Positions 33,760 through 45,550 of a stretch of 64,000 nucleotides of DNA are shown piece by piece (position 1 is the first letter of the stretch; every line of letters begins with the position of its first letter). This stretch comes from Chlorocebus sabaeus. Taxonomy: Eukaryota; Chordata; Mammalia; Primates; Cercopithecidae. The notes below the pieces were generated by a model. It made no database searches. It worked only from the letters and a program-made list of their open reading frames with translations, and was not told the origin of the DNA. Both the position numbers and the translations under genes were made by a program. Where the stretch lies: contig NC_132918.1 in NCBI RefSeq assembly GCF_047675955.1, forward strand, positions 87,187,139-87,251,138, given 5' to 3'.

Positions 33760-34080
33760 TTACATCCCAGAAATAAAGCCTACTCTATCGTGGTGGATTA
33801 GCTTTTTGATGTGCTGCTGGATTTGGTTTGCTGATATTTTGTTGAAGATTTTTGTATCTACGTTCATCAAGGATATTGGCCTGAAGTTTTCTTTTTCCCA
33901 TGCTTCTCTGCCAGGTTTTGGTATCAGAATGATGCTGGTCTCATAGAATGAGTTAGGCAGGAGTCCCTCTTCCTTTATTTTATAGTATAATGTCAGTAAA
34001 ACTGGTACCAGATCTTCTTTATACATCTGGTAAAATTTGGCTGTGAGTCTATCTGGTTCAGGGTCTTTTCTAGTTTGCAT
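33760..34080 (-). pseudogene. L1 ORF2 upstream reverse-transcriptase fragment
   Basis: This 106-codon remnant contains the fingers region, with ILIPKPGR near residue 52 and FRPISLMNVDTKI after it, and ends at HDRVGFISGM. It is separated from the catalytic fragment at 33246-33563 by frame breaks. Confidence 0.9.
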
Positions 34081-34140
34081 GTTTTTTTATTACTGATTCA
34101 ATTTCAGAACTCGTTATTGGCCTGTTCAGGATTTCAGTTT

Positions 34141-34443
34141 CTTTTTTTGAGACAGAGTCTCGCTGGGTCACCAGGCTACAGTGCAGTGGTGCAATCTTGG
34201 CTCACTGCAACCTCAGCCTTCCAGGTTCAAATGATCCTCCTGCCTTAGCCTCCCAAGTAGCTCTTTCCATCTCTTTCAGGAATGACAGATGTGTGCCACC
34301 ACACCCAGCTAATTTTTGTATTTTTAGCAGAGATGGGGTTTCACCATGTTGGCCAGGATGATTTTGGTCTCTTGACCTCATGATCTGCCTGCCTGAGCCT
34401 CCCAAAGTGTTGGGATTACAGGCGTGAGCCACTGCGCCTGGCC
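34141..34443 (-). mobile_element. Alu, minus strand, inserted in the L1, with an odd internal patch
   Basis: It runs from a T run and GAGACAGAGTCTCGCTGGG to CACTGCGCCTGGCC. At 34258-34288 the usual GTAGCTGGGATTACAG is replaced by GTAGCTCTTTCCATC, TCTTTCAGGAATGACAG, adding about 20 nt of non-Alu sequence. Confidence 0.93.
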
Positions 34444-34750
34444 TCTTCTAGGTGTTTTAGTTGGTGTAAACAGAGATGTTCATAATAGTCTCTGTGGAAT
34501 TTTTGTACTTCTGTGGGGTCTGTAGTAATGTCACCTTTGTCATTTCTGGTTGTGTCTATTTGGATCTTCTTTCACTTTTATTAATCTAACTAGTGGTCTA
34601 TTAATCTTATCTATCCATTCAGAGAACCAACTTTTGGGCTTGTTCCTCTTTTGTATGAATTTTCATGTCTTAATTTCATTCAATTAATCTATGATTTTGG
34701 ATATTTCTTTTCTTCTGCTAGCTTTGGGGTTGGGTTGCTCTTGTGTTTCT

Positions 34751-35086
34751 TTGTTTTGTTTTGTTTTGTTTTTTGTTTCTTTTTTTTTTTTTTGGAGACA
34801 GAGTCTCGCTCTGTCGCCCCAGGCTGGAGTTCAGGGGCCGGATCTCAGCTCACTGCAAGCTCCGCCTCCCGGGTTTACGCCATTCTCCTGCCTCAGCCTC
34901 CCAAGTAGCTGGGACTACAGGTGCCCGCCACCTCACCCAGCTAGTTTTTTTTTTTTTTTGTATTTTTTCAGTAGAGATGGGGTTTCACTGTGTTCACCAG
35001 GATGGTCTCGATCTCCTGACCTCATGATCCATCCCTCTCGGCCTCCCAAAGTGCTGGGATTACAGGCTTGAGCCACCGCATCCGGC
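34751..35086 (-). mobile_element. Young monkey-type AluY inserted in the L1
   Basis: A perfect 15-bp duplication TGCTCTTGTGTTTCT lies at 34736-34750 and 35087-35101. The element carries GGGGCCGGATCTCAGCTC (reverse monkey signature) and a 15-T internal run. Its tail starts as TTTG and TTTTG repeats. Confidence 0.96.
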
Positions 35087-35180
35087 TGCTCTTGTGTTTC
35101 TAACTCCTCTAGTTGTAATGTTAGGCTGTTAATTTCAGATCTTTCTAACTGCTTGATGTAGGCAGAGGTTTTAGTGTAAT

Positions 35181-35654
35181 ACAGGTCAACATTCCAATTC
35201 CACAGAATGAGCTTGCTTCGTGTGTAACTTTTCCTAGTCTTCATACTTATGAAAAGACATGCCATCTATGTGCAACGTCTAGAAGTATACATGGCCTAAA
35301 ATATAAATTGAGCCCAAAAATTACCTGTGGGATATATAAAAAGCTAGCTCTTTTCTATTCTCTATCTGGCTTGCATACAAATGATAGCATCCATGCACTT
35401 TAATGTTATTCAAAATGAATAACAGAAAAATCCATGGAAACTTGTCAACTTTGTTTGCATTGATGTTTCCAGGACTACTGATTTTGATAGATTTGTTTTT
35501 CCATTAAAGAAGTGAGAGCAAATCCCCGATCTCTTACACTGAATTTTGGTGCACAGAATGAGATGGGAAATTGCTCTTTTAATACCAAATTGGGACAAAG
35601 CCATTCATTCTGTGAAGCTTATTCTAGCAATAGTTCTTCAAGTGTGTGATGAAC
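35181..35654. other. Unique sequence
   Basis: No gene or recognised element was seen. Confidence 0.5.
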
Positions 35655-35997
35655 CAGGGGTCCCCAACTCCTGGGCCATAGACTGGTACTGGTCTGTGGC
35701 CTGTTAGGAACTGGTCACACAGCAGGAGGTGAGCAGCAGGAGAGTGAGCACTATTGCCTGAGCTCTGCCTCCTGTCAGATCAGCAGTGGCATCAGATTCT
35801 CAAAGGAGCACGAACCCTATTGTGAATTGCACATATGAGAGATCTAGGTTGAACGCTGTTGGTGATAATCTAACTAATGCCTGATAACCTGAGATGAAAC
35901 AGTTTCATCTGGAAATTATCTCCAATCCCCCACCAGTCTTGTAAAAATTGTCTTCCATGAAACTGGTTTCTGGTGCCAAGAAGGTTGGGGACTGTTA
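35655..35997 (+). mobile_element. MER1 (hAT-Charlie) near full length
   Basis: It starts CAGGGGTCCCCAACTCCTGG and ends AGGTTGGGGACTG, inverted terminal repeats. Inside are TGTTAGGAACTGGTCACACA, AGCTCTGCCTCCTGTCAGAT and GATGAAACAGTTTCATC. The length of about 340 bp is that of a full non-autonomous MER1A/B. Confidence 0.93.
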
Positions 35998-36814
35998 TAA
36001 CAGACTAGTAATCCTGCTAATGGTGTAACTCAAGTCACAACTAAGTTTAAGGTTGGAGAGCCCCAGTAAATATCTGAGGTCTTAGCGAAAGAGGGTAAAA
36101 TGAAAGGTGAGAAAAAGTTGTATTAGACACTATGGGTGCAGGGGGAAGATCCCAGAAAATAATAGCTTTGAATGAAAGCCCAAGATATGACCTTCTTGGT
36201 AGAGAAAAACTCAACCAGGAAACTTAACTTATACATTTTTCATAGATGTTGTGCATGTTAAATCCCTACCCTTATGGTAATCCATTAGTATGCTGAAGGC
36301 TCATAGTACAAAACAGATGCATTCATGCTTCATTTTTCCATATGTTTATTATTCAACACCACACAATGACTGATGGATCCCATATCTAATTATCATATAT
36401 TGGAGAGCTTTCTGGATTTTTCTAGCCCTGCAGTGACAATAATTGCCATTCAAAAAAAGATAAATCAATGTTATAATAATAATACAACGGCTTATCTGAT
36501 TTCCCATTACATATTTTTTTTTGGACTATCAACTTTTCACTGAATTTAAGATGATTTTCTGATAAAATTATTATTATTTTGCTCTGAAAACCAATATAAA
36601 TATGTTTATCTGCTACAATAAGAATGATAACATGCAACAATAAACGTAAACTTAGCTGTTATATGCAAAAGATTTTGCTAGTTGCAGGAAATAAAAAGAC
36701 ACATCAGAAGTAGTTGTTGACTTGAAGCTGCTCAGAATTGGGTAAAATAGATGACCTAGTACACAGTGATTATCTCACCCAACGTCCCATTATCACCCAG
36801 CTGTATTCTGTTCC
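35998..36814. other. Unique sequence
   Basis: No gene was seen. Confidence 0.5.
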
Positions 36815-37010
36815 TTTTCCAGTCCTCATGTTCTAATTATTTAAGACTCAGCTTAAATCCTATAAAAATCTTGGTCTGGTATTTTGTCAGAAGACGTATT
36901 CCCCCCCTAGTTTCTCGGAGCTCTTTATCTCCACTTCGTATATTATTTGTAATTTCTTATTTTATGATACTATCATGCTTTTCACCACAACAAAGCAAAT
37001 CCTCTATTTT
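36815..37010 (+). mobile_element. LINE L2 3' region fragment, plus strand
   Basis: TTTAAGACTCAGCTTAAATCC followed by CTCGGAGCTCTTTATCTCC fits the L2 pattern. Many bases have changed. Confidence 0.5.
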
Positions 37011-37768
37011 TTCTTAAGTTGTACCTCATTACAGCAACTAACCTAAAGGGTAAGGAAAGGACTTTTTTGAGCTTTCAGGAAATAAGAACAAGCCAATTAC
37101 AAGGAGGGAAAAAATAAAGCTGACCTTAGATATCTACACAGCAACATTTAATTCTAGAATGCAGTGAATCAACACCCACAAAATATTCAAGGAAAGAAAA
37201 ATATAATCCAAGTCTTTAATATCTAGCCACAGTGTTCAAGTACAAATACAAACGAAACCCAATTTTTAACATGTAAGAATTCAGGGAATACTATTCCCAT
37301 GAGTTCTTATTGAAGAAGGATTTCACTGAACAGAAAGATATTTTTGAAAGACTATGTAAAAAGATGAGTACTGAAATTTGAATCTATACATTTGTTGAAC
37401 AATGATTTAAACATATGCAAGGATTAAGGTGACAGAAGAGAATGTAAATGTTAAATGCCTGGGTGGGAGAGTGATAAGTATGGTAATTTTCTCACTTATA
37501 ATACCAGGAGTTAAAGGATATTTTCAATACTTCAAAATAAGTAATGTGAGTATAAATGTATTTAATATCTCAAAGGAAAACACTACAAAGATTATGGAAT
37601 TAATCAATATCAAGTGGATAAGAGGAAAAAGCAGTATGAAGAAAAACAAATATACTAATTCCATAATGCGTTATAGTGGAGAATCAAATACAGTTTGAAG
37701 AAACAGGGGATTTAGGTTATAAAAATTATATCAGATCTAGAAAACCAACTTTCTAATGAGCAAAAGCA

Positions 37769-37792
37769 ACTCTCTCTCTCTCTCTTTCTCTC
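37769..37792 (+). repeat. (CT)n microsatellite
   Basis: About ten CT units with one interruption. Confidence 0.9.
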
Positions 37793-37889
37793 CTCCCACC
37801 GCAAAGTAAGCAAAAAGAAAATACAAAAAGCTTTAAAGATGGAAAAGCATAATATGAAATTCTATGGTAGAATTAAAATTAAATATATC

Positions 37890-38010
37890 TCCCCTATTGA
37901 TAGTTCCATGAGGGAAAGGATGTCTGCCTGTTTTGTCCGTTGCTGTGTCCCCAGCACCTGGAACAATGCCTGGCTTATGACTGCAGGCAAAAATTTCTTT
38001 AAGGAATGAA
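37890..38010 (+). mobile_element. LINE L2 3' end inside the L1M region
   Basis: TTCCATGAGGGAAAGGATGT, TGCTGTGTCCCCAGCACCTGG and AACAATGCCTGGCTTATGAC are the conserved L2 tail. Confidence 0.8.
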
Positions 38011-38429
38011 ATTCATACAGCTAAATTCACATATTAAAGAAAAAGGCTTTCAAGTTACATCAAATAACAAAACCAACTGTTCTTAAGTATATCTTCAATC
38101 AAAAAAGAGATCAAGACCAAAATTACAGGACTTTTAGAGACAAATAATAAAAATACATTGCATCAGTATTTATGGGGTACACCTGAGGCAGTGTTCAGAA
38201 AAACAAATCACTGCATTAAATATTTATGTAAGGGAACAAGTAAAAAGAAAAGCACATTAAGCATTCATATTCAAAAATTTGTTTAAAAATCATGAAACCT
38301 AAGGAAAGTAGAAGGAAGAATATTGCAATGATTAAAATAAATTGATGAATTAGAAACAAAAGGGTAGGACTAGTAAATAAATACAAAAGTAGGCTCTTTG
38401 AAAAAATATAATAATATAAATAAGTTTTA

Positions 38430-38628
38430 GCTGCCAGGATATTTCAACGTTGATACTTAAGGAAGATAATTTTTGTTGTGGGAGCTGTCCTGTTCATTAT
38501 GGGATGTTGAGCAGCATCCCTAGCCAGATGCCAGTAGCTCTCCCCTTCCTAGTTCTAACAACCAAAAACGTTGACGAACATTGCCAATTTTCCCCTTGGG
38601 GGCATCAAAATTGTTCCAATTGAAGCAC
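38430..38628 (-). mobile_element. MER20 (hAT-Charlie), minus strand, inside L1M
   Basis: Reverse MER20: TTTTTGTTGTGGGAGCTGTC, ATGTTGAGCAGCATCCCTAG, AGATGCCAGTAGCTC, ACAACCAAAAACGTTGACG, ACATTGCCAATTTTCCCC. It is close to full length (about 219 bp is usual). Confidence 0.92.
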
Positions 38629-40800
38629 AAACACCCAGTATAAGAAATAACAAGGAAGTAATGATCAGTCAGGGAAAATGTTAAAAATCAAAGGCTATTT
38701 TAATAAACTCTACAAATTAATATGAAACCTGAATAAAATTCTTAATATTAAAGTAAAATTAACAAAAATAGAAAATCTAATATATGAATTTCCAAAGGAA
38801 GAAATTTGTCAAAATCCAATCATCTCAAAAACAGTTAAAACCAACCCCTACTACAATGCTGTTTGACCCTTCCAGATACACTTGACCACATAATTTAGAA
38901 AAAGAAAATAACCTCAGAAAAAGATTAAGAAGACAAAAATTAGTATTATTGTTTACAAATGCAATTTAATTTTGCTGATATTATTGTTTACTTGGAAAGA
39001 AAAGTATATTTTACTAAGCAACTATGAAAAATAGTAAGAAAATTTAGTATGTTAGCTCAGTATAAAATTAAAATACAGAAATCATTTTCCTTCATGTATA
39101 CAAATAACCTCTGTTATAGAAGATCATGGCGGAAAAATACAAAATATTCAGGAATAATACTGATAGTAAATTTTTGGGATCTATATTAAGAGACTATCAA
39201 AATACTTCTGATGGAATCAAAACAATACCAAGTACTTAGACAGATTCAACTTCATAAAAATATTAACCTTAAGTATATCTATAAATAAAACACCAACAGA
39301 AAATTTGAGAGAATTGAAAAACCTAATGCGAGCATTAATATAGAAAACAAAATCAGAAAGAATAACTAGGACAATCATGAAAAACAAGAGTAATTTGGTA
39401 TGGGATGTGGGGATTAAAAGAAGAGGTAGACTTGCTGTTATTAAAAAATAAAGTAAAGCTACAATAATTAAATCAGTGTGTTATTGGCACTTGAATAGAT
39501 AGTCATGAAATTGGAACAGCCTGTAGTACAGAAGTCCAAATAAGTAAAGCATATATTTATATTTAAGGTGGCATTTAACACTAAGGGGGAAAAGACAGTT
39601 TATTTAAAATACTGTGATAAAATATCAGGGCAGCTTTACGAAAAAAAAAAAAAAAAACTTAAGATAAATTCCCTGTACAGTATATGCAACCTAAGTATAA
39701 AATTTTAAACAATAAATTTACTTCAGGCATTTTAATGACTTTAAATGACAACGAAATAGGAAGGTATTCCTTAGTAGGAGATTTTAAAATCTCAGAAACT
39801 ATAAAAAATGATTAATAAAAAGTTAACATCATTATACTGTTGAGTCTGTCAAACACACGGTACTTACGAAAATGCAAAAATTTTTGTATTACTTAAAATA
39901 CCATAAACTAATCAAAAGGTGAAATTGGGAAGGATTTGCAAGGGCTAACTTTCCTAATATAAAAGGCTTCCTTCAGAAAGATAAGTGAAAGACCAAGATC
40001 CAAATAAAAACAAAGGCAAGGATAGGTGACAAGTAACACAAAATTAAAATAAAATTGGCTGTTAGCTATTCTGTTACAATATGCTAAAAACCACATATCA
40101 TAAATGAAGTAAAAATTAAAACTACAATGAATAGATTTTTTTATCATATTTTTAAAATTACATAACTCACTGTGTTAGTGAAAGTGCAGAAAAATTGGCA
40201 CTGTCGTGTCATATATTGCTTCATTGAGTGTAAATACTTACTATATCTAGGGAGATCGATTTGTCAGTATCTAGCAAACTTACAAATATTCTGCTTTCTG
40301 TTCTACTTGTAGAAATTTAGTCTGCAGATACACTATAAAATGTGCAGAATACTGATGTGTAATTATATTATTTATAATAGCAAAATATTGAGGCAAACTT
40401 TCAGAATTATGGGACTGATGAAATCATGTATGTCACAGTCTTTGGTATAATAACACATAGCTTTTAAAAAATACAGAAACTCCCTGTGTACTGATTTGGA
40501 AAAATCTCCAAGAAATATTAAGTGGAAAGAGCAAAATGGAGTGATAGTGTGAACAGTGGCTATCTTTTCTAACAAAGAGAGGTAAATAGATGTATCTGCT
40601 TTTACGGGTATAAGCAAAAAGTAATAATAACAATAACTCCAGCTGACAAATAAGAAAATTGTACTATTGATAGCCTACAGAAAAGAGTAGATAGAGATAA
40701 GCGGGATGAGATTGTTCAGTTTATCTTGTATCTTATGGTTGTGAGTTAAGTGAATGTATTATCTGTTCAAATGGAAATAAACTGTTTAAAAATAGTTGAC

Positions 40801-41120
40801 AAAAGATTATTATGATAAACATGAAAGAAGATATGCACACTATGATGAACAAATGCTGATTTTGAAATCCAGAATACTAGCCCACATGAGTCATATTTTG
40901 TTAATTTAAAATTCATGTTGACAGATGAACACAACAGACGAAGCTATTAATGCAGCTTCACCTTACTGGCCCAGAGCACTTCGAGTCTGAGTTTCCTCTG
41001 GACCAAGTGGTTATCTTCTCTATACAGGCTGGGGATTCTGTCTCCCAAGCATGCAATAACCGCCCCTTTTGAATATTCTAATTCCAACACTCATTGCAAC
41101 TACGATACTCTTTTCTTCTC
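40801..41120. other. Unique sequence
   Basis: No gene was seen. Confidence 0.5.
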
Positions 41121-41121
41121 A

Positions 41122-41582
41122 GTGTGAGCCTCAGAAACAATTAAGCAAGAAATAATCGTGCATTTGCATAAGCCCAACTTACTGTGGTTTTTTTGTTAGT
41201 TAGTTTGCTTGGGATTTTCTTTGGGAAGCAGAAACTTGTTTTGTTGCCCAGGCTGCAGTGCAGTGGCATGATTGAATCTCACTGCAGCCTTGAACTCCTG
41301 GGCTCAAGCAATCCTCTCATCTCAGCCTCCCAGGTAGCTAGGACCATGAGCACATGACACCATGCCTGGTAATTTTATTTTATTTTGGAGAAACGGGGTC
41401 TCACTATTTTACCCAGGCTGGTCTCCAACTCCTGGCCTCAAGTTATCCTCCTGCCTTGGCCTCCCAAAATGCTGGGATTACAAGTGTGAGCCCCCATGCC
41501 TGGCCAATGACTTACTGTTTACTCAGCAAACATTTATTGGGCATCAATTAGCTATTGGCATAATCATAACATTTCCTCCTAC
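41122..41582 (+). repeat. Tandem duplication copy 1, split by an Alu
   Basis: 41122-41185 plus 41519-41582 form a unit of about 128 bp once the Alu and its target duplication are set aside. Copy 2 follows directly at 41583. Shared stretches include CAGAAA, TGCATTTGCATAAGC and GGGCATC. Confidence 0.8.
41186..41509 (-). mobile_element. Alu (AluJ-like), minus strand
   Basis: It ends CCCATGCCTGGCC and contains CTGCAGTGCAGTGGCATGAT and GGTCTCACTATTTTACCC. The tail is altered (TTGTTAGTTAGTTTGC). The 9-bp duplication ACTTACTGT lies at 41177-41185 and 41510-41518. Confidence 0.93.
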
Positions 41583-41706
41583 GTGTGAGCATCAGAAATA
41601 TTTAATCAGGAAGTAATTATGCATTTGCATAAGCACAATTTACTCTTTAGTCAACGAATACTTAATGGGCATCGATTACATGCCAGGTAGCATGGAAGGT
41701 ACTGGA
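41583..41706 (+). repeat. Tandem duplication copy 2
   Basis: It begins GTGTGAGCATCAGAAAT and aligns with 41122 onward, then with 41519 onward past the Alu. Its end runs into an old MIR/L2-like stretch (TACATGCCAGGTAGCATGG). Confidence 0.8.
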
Positions 41707-42630
41707 AACAGAGACAGACGTGTTCCTTGCCCTTAAATAATTTGCATGGTAATCATTTTTCAGGGAGACAGGAATATAATAGAATTTAATACAATTTGGT
41801 CTGTGTTATAATAGCAGCCACAAATCTTAAGTATGGCAAGAGGCTAGGAGAAGGAGGCAGTAACATTGCCTGGGGAGACTCAGAGAGGGCTTTACAAGAC
41901 AGAGAAAATTTTATTTCTACTAGACTGTCTAGAATTATAAGTGACAGGCAACAGAGTCCTTGCTTTTTTGGACCCTAATGCTAAAAGACTGAATAAATGT
42001 CATAGTAAAAAAGTGATTAGTAGGACAAAGTTTTAAGTTCACATTAAACTTCAAAAAACATTTAAAAACTTAAGAAAAAACATTAAAATTAAAATGGAAT
42101 TCCTAGTTCCTTGATATCTCATCACATTACAAAATTCTGTTTTTAATAACCTCAGAACATAAACATAACTTCAAAACATTTACCAGAAATAATAGCTTTA
42201 GTTTTAAAATGGTTCCTCTAAAAGCACGTTCCAATTCAAGGCAAGTGCTCATAAATGAAAAATATGAATTATAAAATTTATCTTTTTAGAATTATAATTA
42301 CAGAATTATTTAATATGAGTATATAAAAAAGGAAAGCAAAAGAATCACTGTGACAATAGGTGACATCAATAACCACCTGGAATAGTAAAAGGGAAAGAAA
42401 TTAATCTTTAACATAAGTGGAGTAAATGTAACTATAAATGGGCCAAACATTATACTGAATTTACTGGAGCTGCCCATGGAATCCTGAAAGGCTTAATATG
42501 TTGTAGATAGATATATACTTTCCTTGACTGAAGATTGTAAGTACTTATTTTTTCAGATAGTAAGTAGGCTTTTCCAGATAGGACCTGGTTCTGATTGACA
42601 TAAATATAAAAGTGATAAGAAAGCCTAAAG
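41707..42630. other. Unique AT-rich sequence
   Basis: No gene was seen. The first 150 bp resemble the ancient repeat of 9290-10010 (TCCTTGCCC, GGGAGACAGGAATATAATAG), only faintly. Confidence 0.4.
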
Positions 42631-42631
42631 C

Positions 42632-42916
42632 TGCCAGGTGTAGTGGCTCATGCTTGTAATCCCAGAACCTTGGGAGACTGAGGTGGGTGGATCACCTGAG
42701 GTCAGGAGTTCTAGACCAGCCTGGCCAAGATGGCGAAACCCCATCTCTACTAAAAACACAAAAAATTAGCCGGGTACGGTGGTGGACACCTGTAATCCCA
42801 GCTACTCGGGAGGCTGAGGCAGGAGAATCGCTTGAACCCAGGAGGCAGAGATTGCAGTGAGCTAAGACTATGCCACTGTACTCCAGCCTGGGTGACAAGA
42901 GTGAAACTCCGTCACA
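42632..42916 (+). mobile_element. Alu (AluS-like), plus strand
   Basis: A full Alu from TGCCAGGTGTAGTGGCTC to GAAACTCCGTCAC. Its A tail has grown into the purine tract that follows. CCTAAAGC at 42624-42631 recurs at 43404-43411, beyond the tract, so Alu and tract together lie inside one target duplication. Confidence 0.95.
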
Positions 42917-43402
<486 letters not shown>

Positions 43403-43411
43403 TCCTAAAGC

Positions 43412-44876
43412 AACTCTCAGGAAACAAAACAGAATGTTGAGGAAAGGAGACTGGTGATGTGCAATGGTGCTAAAACTTGCTGATGGGAAACATTTGCCTA
43501 GCACAAACCCAAATGTGTAGGCATGCTTGCAGCCTAATCCCAAATAGTCAATAAGCAGATGTACTCATCTGCCATCCCCAGAGACTTCAGCACCGAAGAG
43601 TTGTTTCTTGTTTCCTCATTGTAAAGTATCAAATTGGCGAGTAATTTTGCTCTTCTACCTGGCTAAAAAACATTCATTCAGTTTCTACTAGCTCAAAGGT
43701 TACTGTATTTTGCAATCACCCATGCATGCAATTAGATATGGCTCAATGGACTCTGCTCACCTCACAAGCATGAATACAATATGATTTAAAGGTCAGCCAA
43801 CTTGCATTCTGTCAAAAGAGCATAAGGAGAGAATTTCGGCTATGTGGGTCTATACGATGGCACACATTTTGCTGACAGTTTTCTGAATCCACACCTAGAG
43901 ATCACTGGCAAGAGATGACAGTCCAAGATCAAGAATCCAATAAATCATTTCATTATATAGTTATTGATTCTACCACATTTAATAAGGAATGTATGCAAAA
44001 TGGAAGATGTTAAGTCTGGGAAAGATTTATGGAAAAGACAGTTGACAGCTTCTGTGTGGCTTCCAGGAGAGATTAAGGCCAAAAGAGTGAGGTAGAATTT
44101 TGCTCTAAATAAGACTTTACCAATAATAAGGGATATTGAAAATGAAAAGTATTTAGCTTCTGAAAGCACTGTTCCTGACATATGGTTAAGCCAGATGGTG
44201 GATTAACACATATTGTAATGTCTAAAAAATTAGAACTTTTTAAATTGGGGCCCATTTACTGCTTAAGAAATTGAGCTATCTGACCCTTCAAGACTTTCTT
44301 GTTTTATTCTCTATGATCAGCCCTGAGAGTTCTAAAGGGGGAATAAAAGGTGCAACAAATTTTATCTTGTTCCATAATACTATCTAGAATCAATGGAATC
44401 AAACTGTGAACATCTACTTCCTCAAGGACAAATTTCATCAAACCATTAGTTATAATACACATGTTCAAAGGAGCTGAGATAAAGATCACAAATAGCAAAT
44501 TAATAAAACAGCCATTAAGGAACTTGCACATATTTAAAGTATACATTGAACTGAAACATGACCATGGAGAACAACCTTGACAGTATGTTATTTGAAGCTA
44601 TTTTCAGATGTATAGATGTGGCCCAATATGGCACTTTTCATGTTCTTCACACAACTGCTTTCACCTATCCTGACATCTTCGAGTTATCTGAATTTAGGAA
44701 GTATCACTATTCATGTTGCACAAGTACTAACACTGAATATACTTATCACATTCTCTGGAATGTGGCTTTAAGCTATCCTGGGTATTCAGATCTTTAAGAT
44801 TCTTAGATGATCCCAAAGTTTCCCTTTAATTATTTGTAACAGTCTTCTGGACTAATAATACGTACAAAACCTTGGG
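43412..44876. other. Unique sequence
   Basis: No gene or recognised element was seen. Short frames (44304-44546 minus, 44558-44797 plus) are without family signature. Confidence 0.5.
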
Positions 44877-45085
44877 AATAGCCTATGCAACATAGTGAGA
44901 CCCCATCTCTACAAAAAAGAAAGAAAAATTAGCCAGGTGTGATGATACATGCCTGTGGTCCCAGCCACTGGTGAGACTGGGACGGGAGGATGACTTCTGC
45001 CCAGGAGTTCCAGGCAGCAGTGAGCGGTGATGACACTACTGCATTCCAGCCTGGGCAACAGAGAGAGACCATCTCAAAATAAATA
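44877..45085 (+). mobile_element. 5'-truncated old Alu (AluJ-like), plus strand
   Basis: It starts in the left arm (ATAGCCTATGCAACATAGTG) and runs through GGAGGATGACTTCTGCCCAG to TGGGCAACAGAGAGAGACC. The high divergence fits AluJ. Confidence 0.9.
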
Positions 45086-45444
45086 TACAGATATATAAAA
45101 CCTTCAAAGTTAATTCTCTAGAAAGCATTTTATTTTAGCTTAACACAATTAATTTTATCTATCGCCAAATCCTACCTGTTTGATGAGCCATATTTACTGT
45201 TGCCACTTTCTGTCTACCATTACAATCAGTGATTATTGATTGGGTTAGTGAAGAATTTTGAATAGTTTTAACAACTGTTTGGGGGCCCAAATTGAGACTT
45301 GATTAACAAATGCAAAAGAGTCATGATAAACGAGTCAACCCTGACCAAAATGAAACTGTTGCAATTATTACATAATGAAGATGGTAGCAGCTTTTTATTG
45401 TAAGGGCTATGTAAATGCAGCACACTGTACTATTATTATAATAA
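45086..45444. other. Unique sequence
   Basis: No gene was seen. Confidence 0.5.
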
Positions 45445-45550
45445 TAATCACAAGTTCTTTGAGGAACGGTATGTGATATAACTCCCATCCATGGTCCCTA
45501 ACAGAATGCCTTTCACAAAGCAGATGTTCATTAAATGACAGCTGGATAAT
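45445..45550 (+). mobile_element. LINE L2 3' end, plus strand
   Basis: AAGTTCTTTGAGGAACGGTA, CATGGTCCCTAACAGAATGC and AGCAGATGTTCATTAAATGA match the L2 tail. Confidence 0.7.

Larger units (their letters stand above)
31455..35180 (-). mobile_element. LINE-1 (L1PB/L1MA-like), minus strand, 5'-truncated
   Basis: The element reads right to left. Its 3' UTR lies at 31480-31620 (GGGGTACATGTGCAGGTTTG). The end of ORF2 follows, then the reverse-transcriptase region at about 33240-34080, and the sequence stops inside ORF2 near 35180. Two stretches still translate: 33246-33563 holds the reverse-transcriptase catalytic box, here FVDD (33366-33377) where active L1s have FADD. 33760-34080 holds an upstream segment with the conserved ILIPKPG motif. 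Many stops and frameshifts break the frame, so it cannot move itself. Two Alus (34141-34443, 34751-35086) are inserted. Confidence 0.94.
37070..40800 (+). mobile_element. Decayed LINE L1M, plus strand, interrupted twice
   Basis: Successive parts of an old L1 lie in order: AAGCCAATTACAAGGAGGG near 37091, AGGCAGTGTTCAGAAAAAC and AGTAGGCTCTTTGAAAAAAT (38180-38405), AAAGCTACAATAATTAAATC with GTGTGTTATTGGCAC (39455-39490), then the ORF2 tail and 3' UTR (TTGTCAGTATCTAGCAAACT at 40261, GGAAAAATCTCCAAGAAATA near 40499). L2 (37890-38010) and MER20 (38430-38628) lie inside. The sequence is heavily decayed and possibly assembled from more than one insertion. Confidence 0.8.

Noticed and set aside
33246..34080. 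Reverse-transcriptase-like frames as a possible new retroelement or defence system
   Set aside because: They match L1 ORF2 in order and content, lie inside a decayed minus-strand L1 and are broken by stops and Alus.
35655..35997. Terminal inverted sequence CAGGGGTCCCC as a new transposon
   Set aside because: The whole element fits the known MER1 hAT family in length and motif order.
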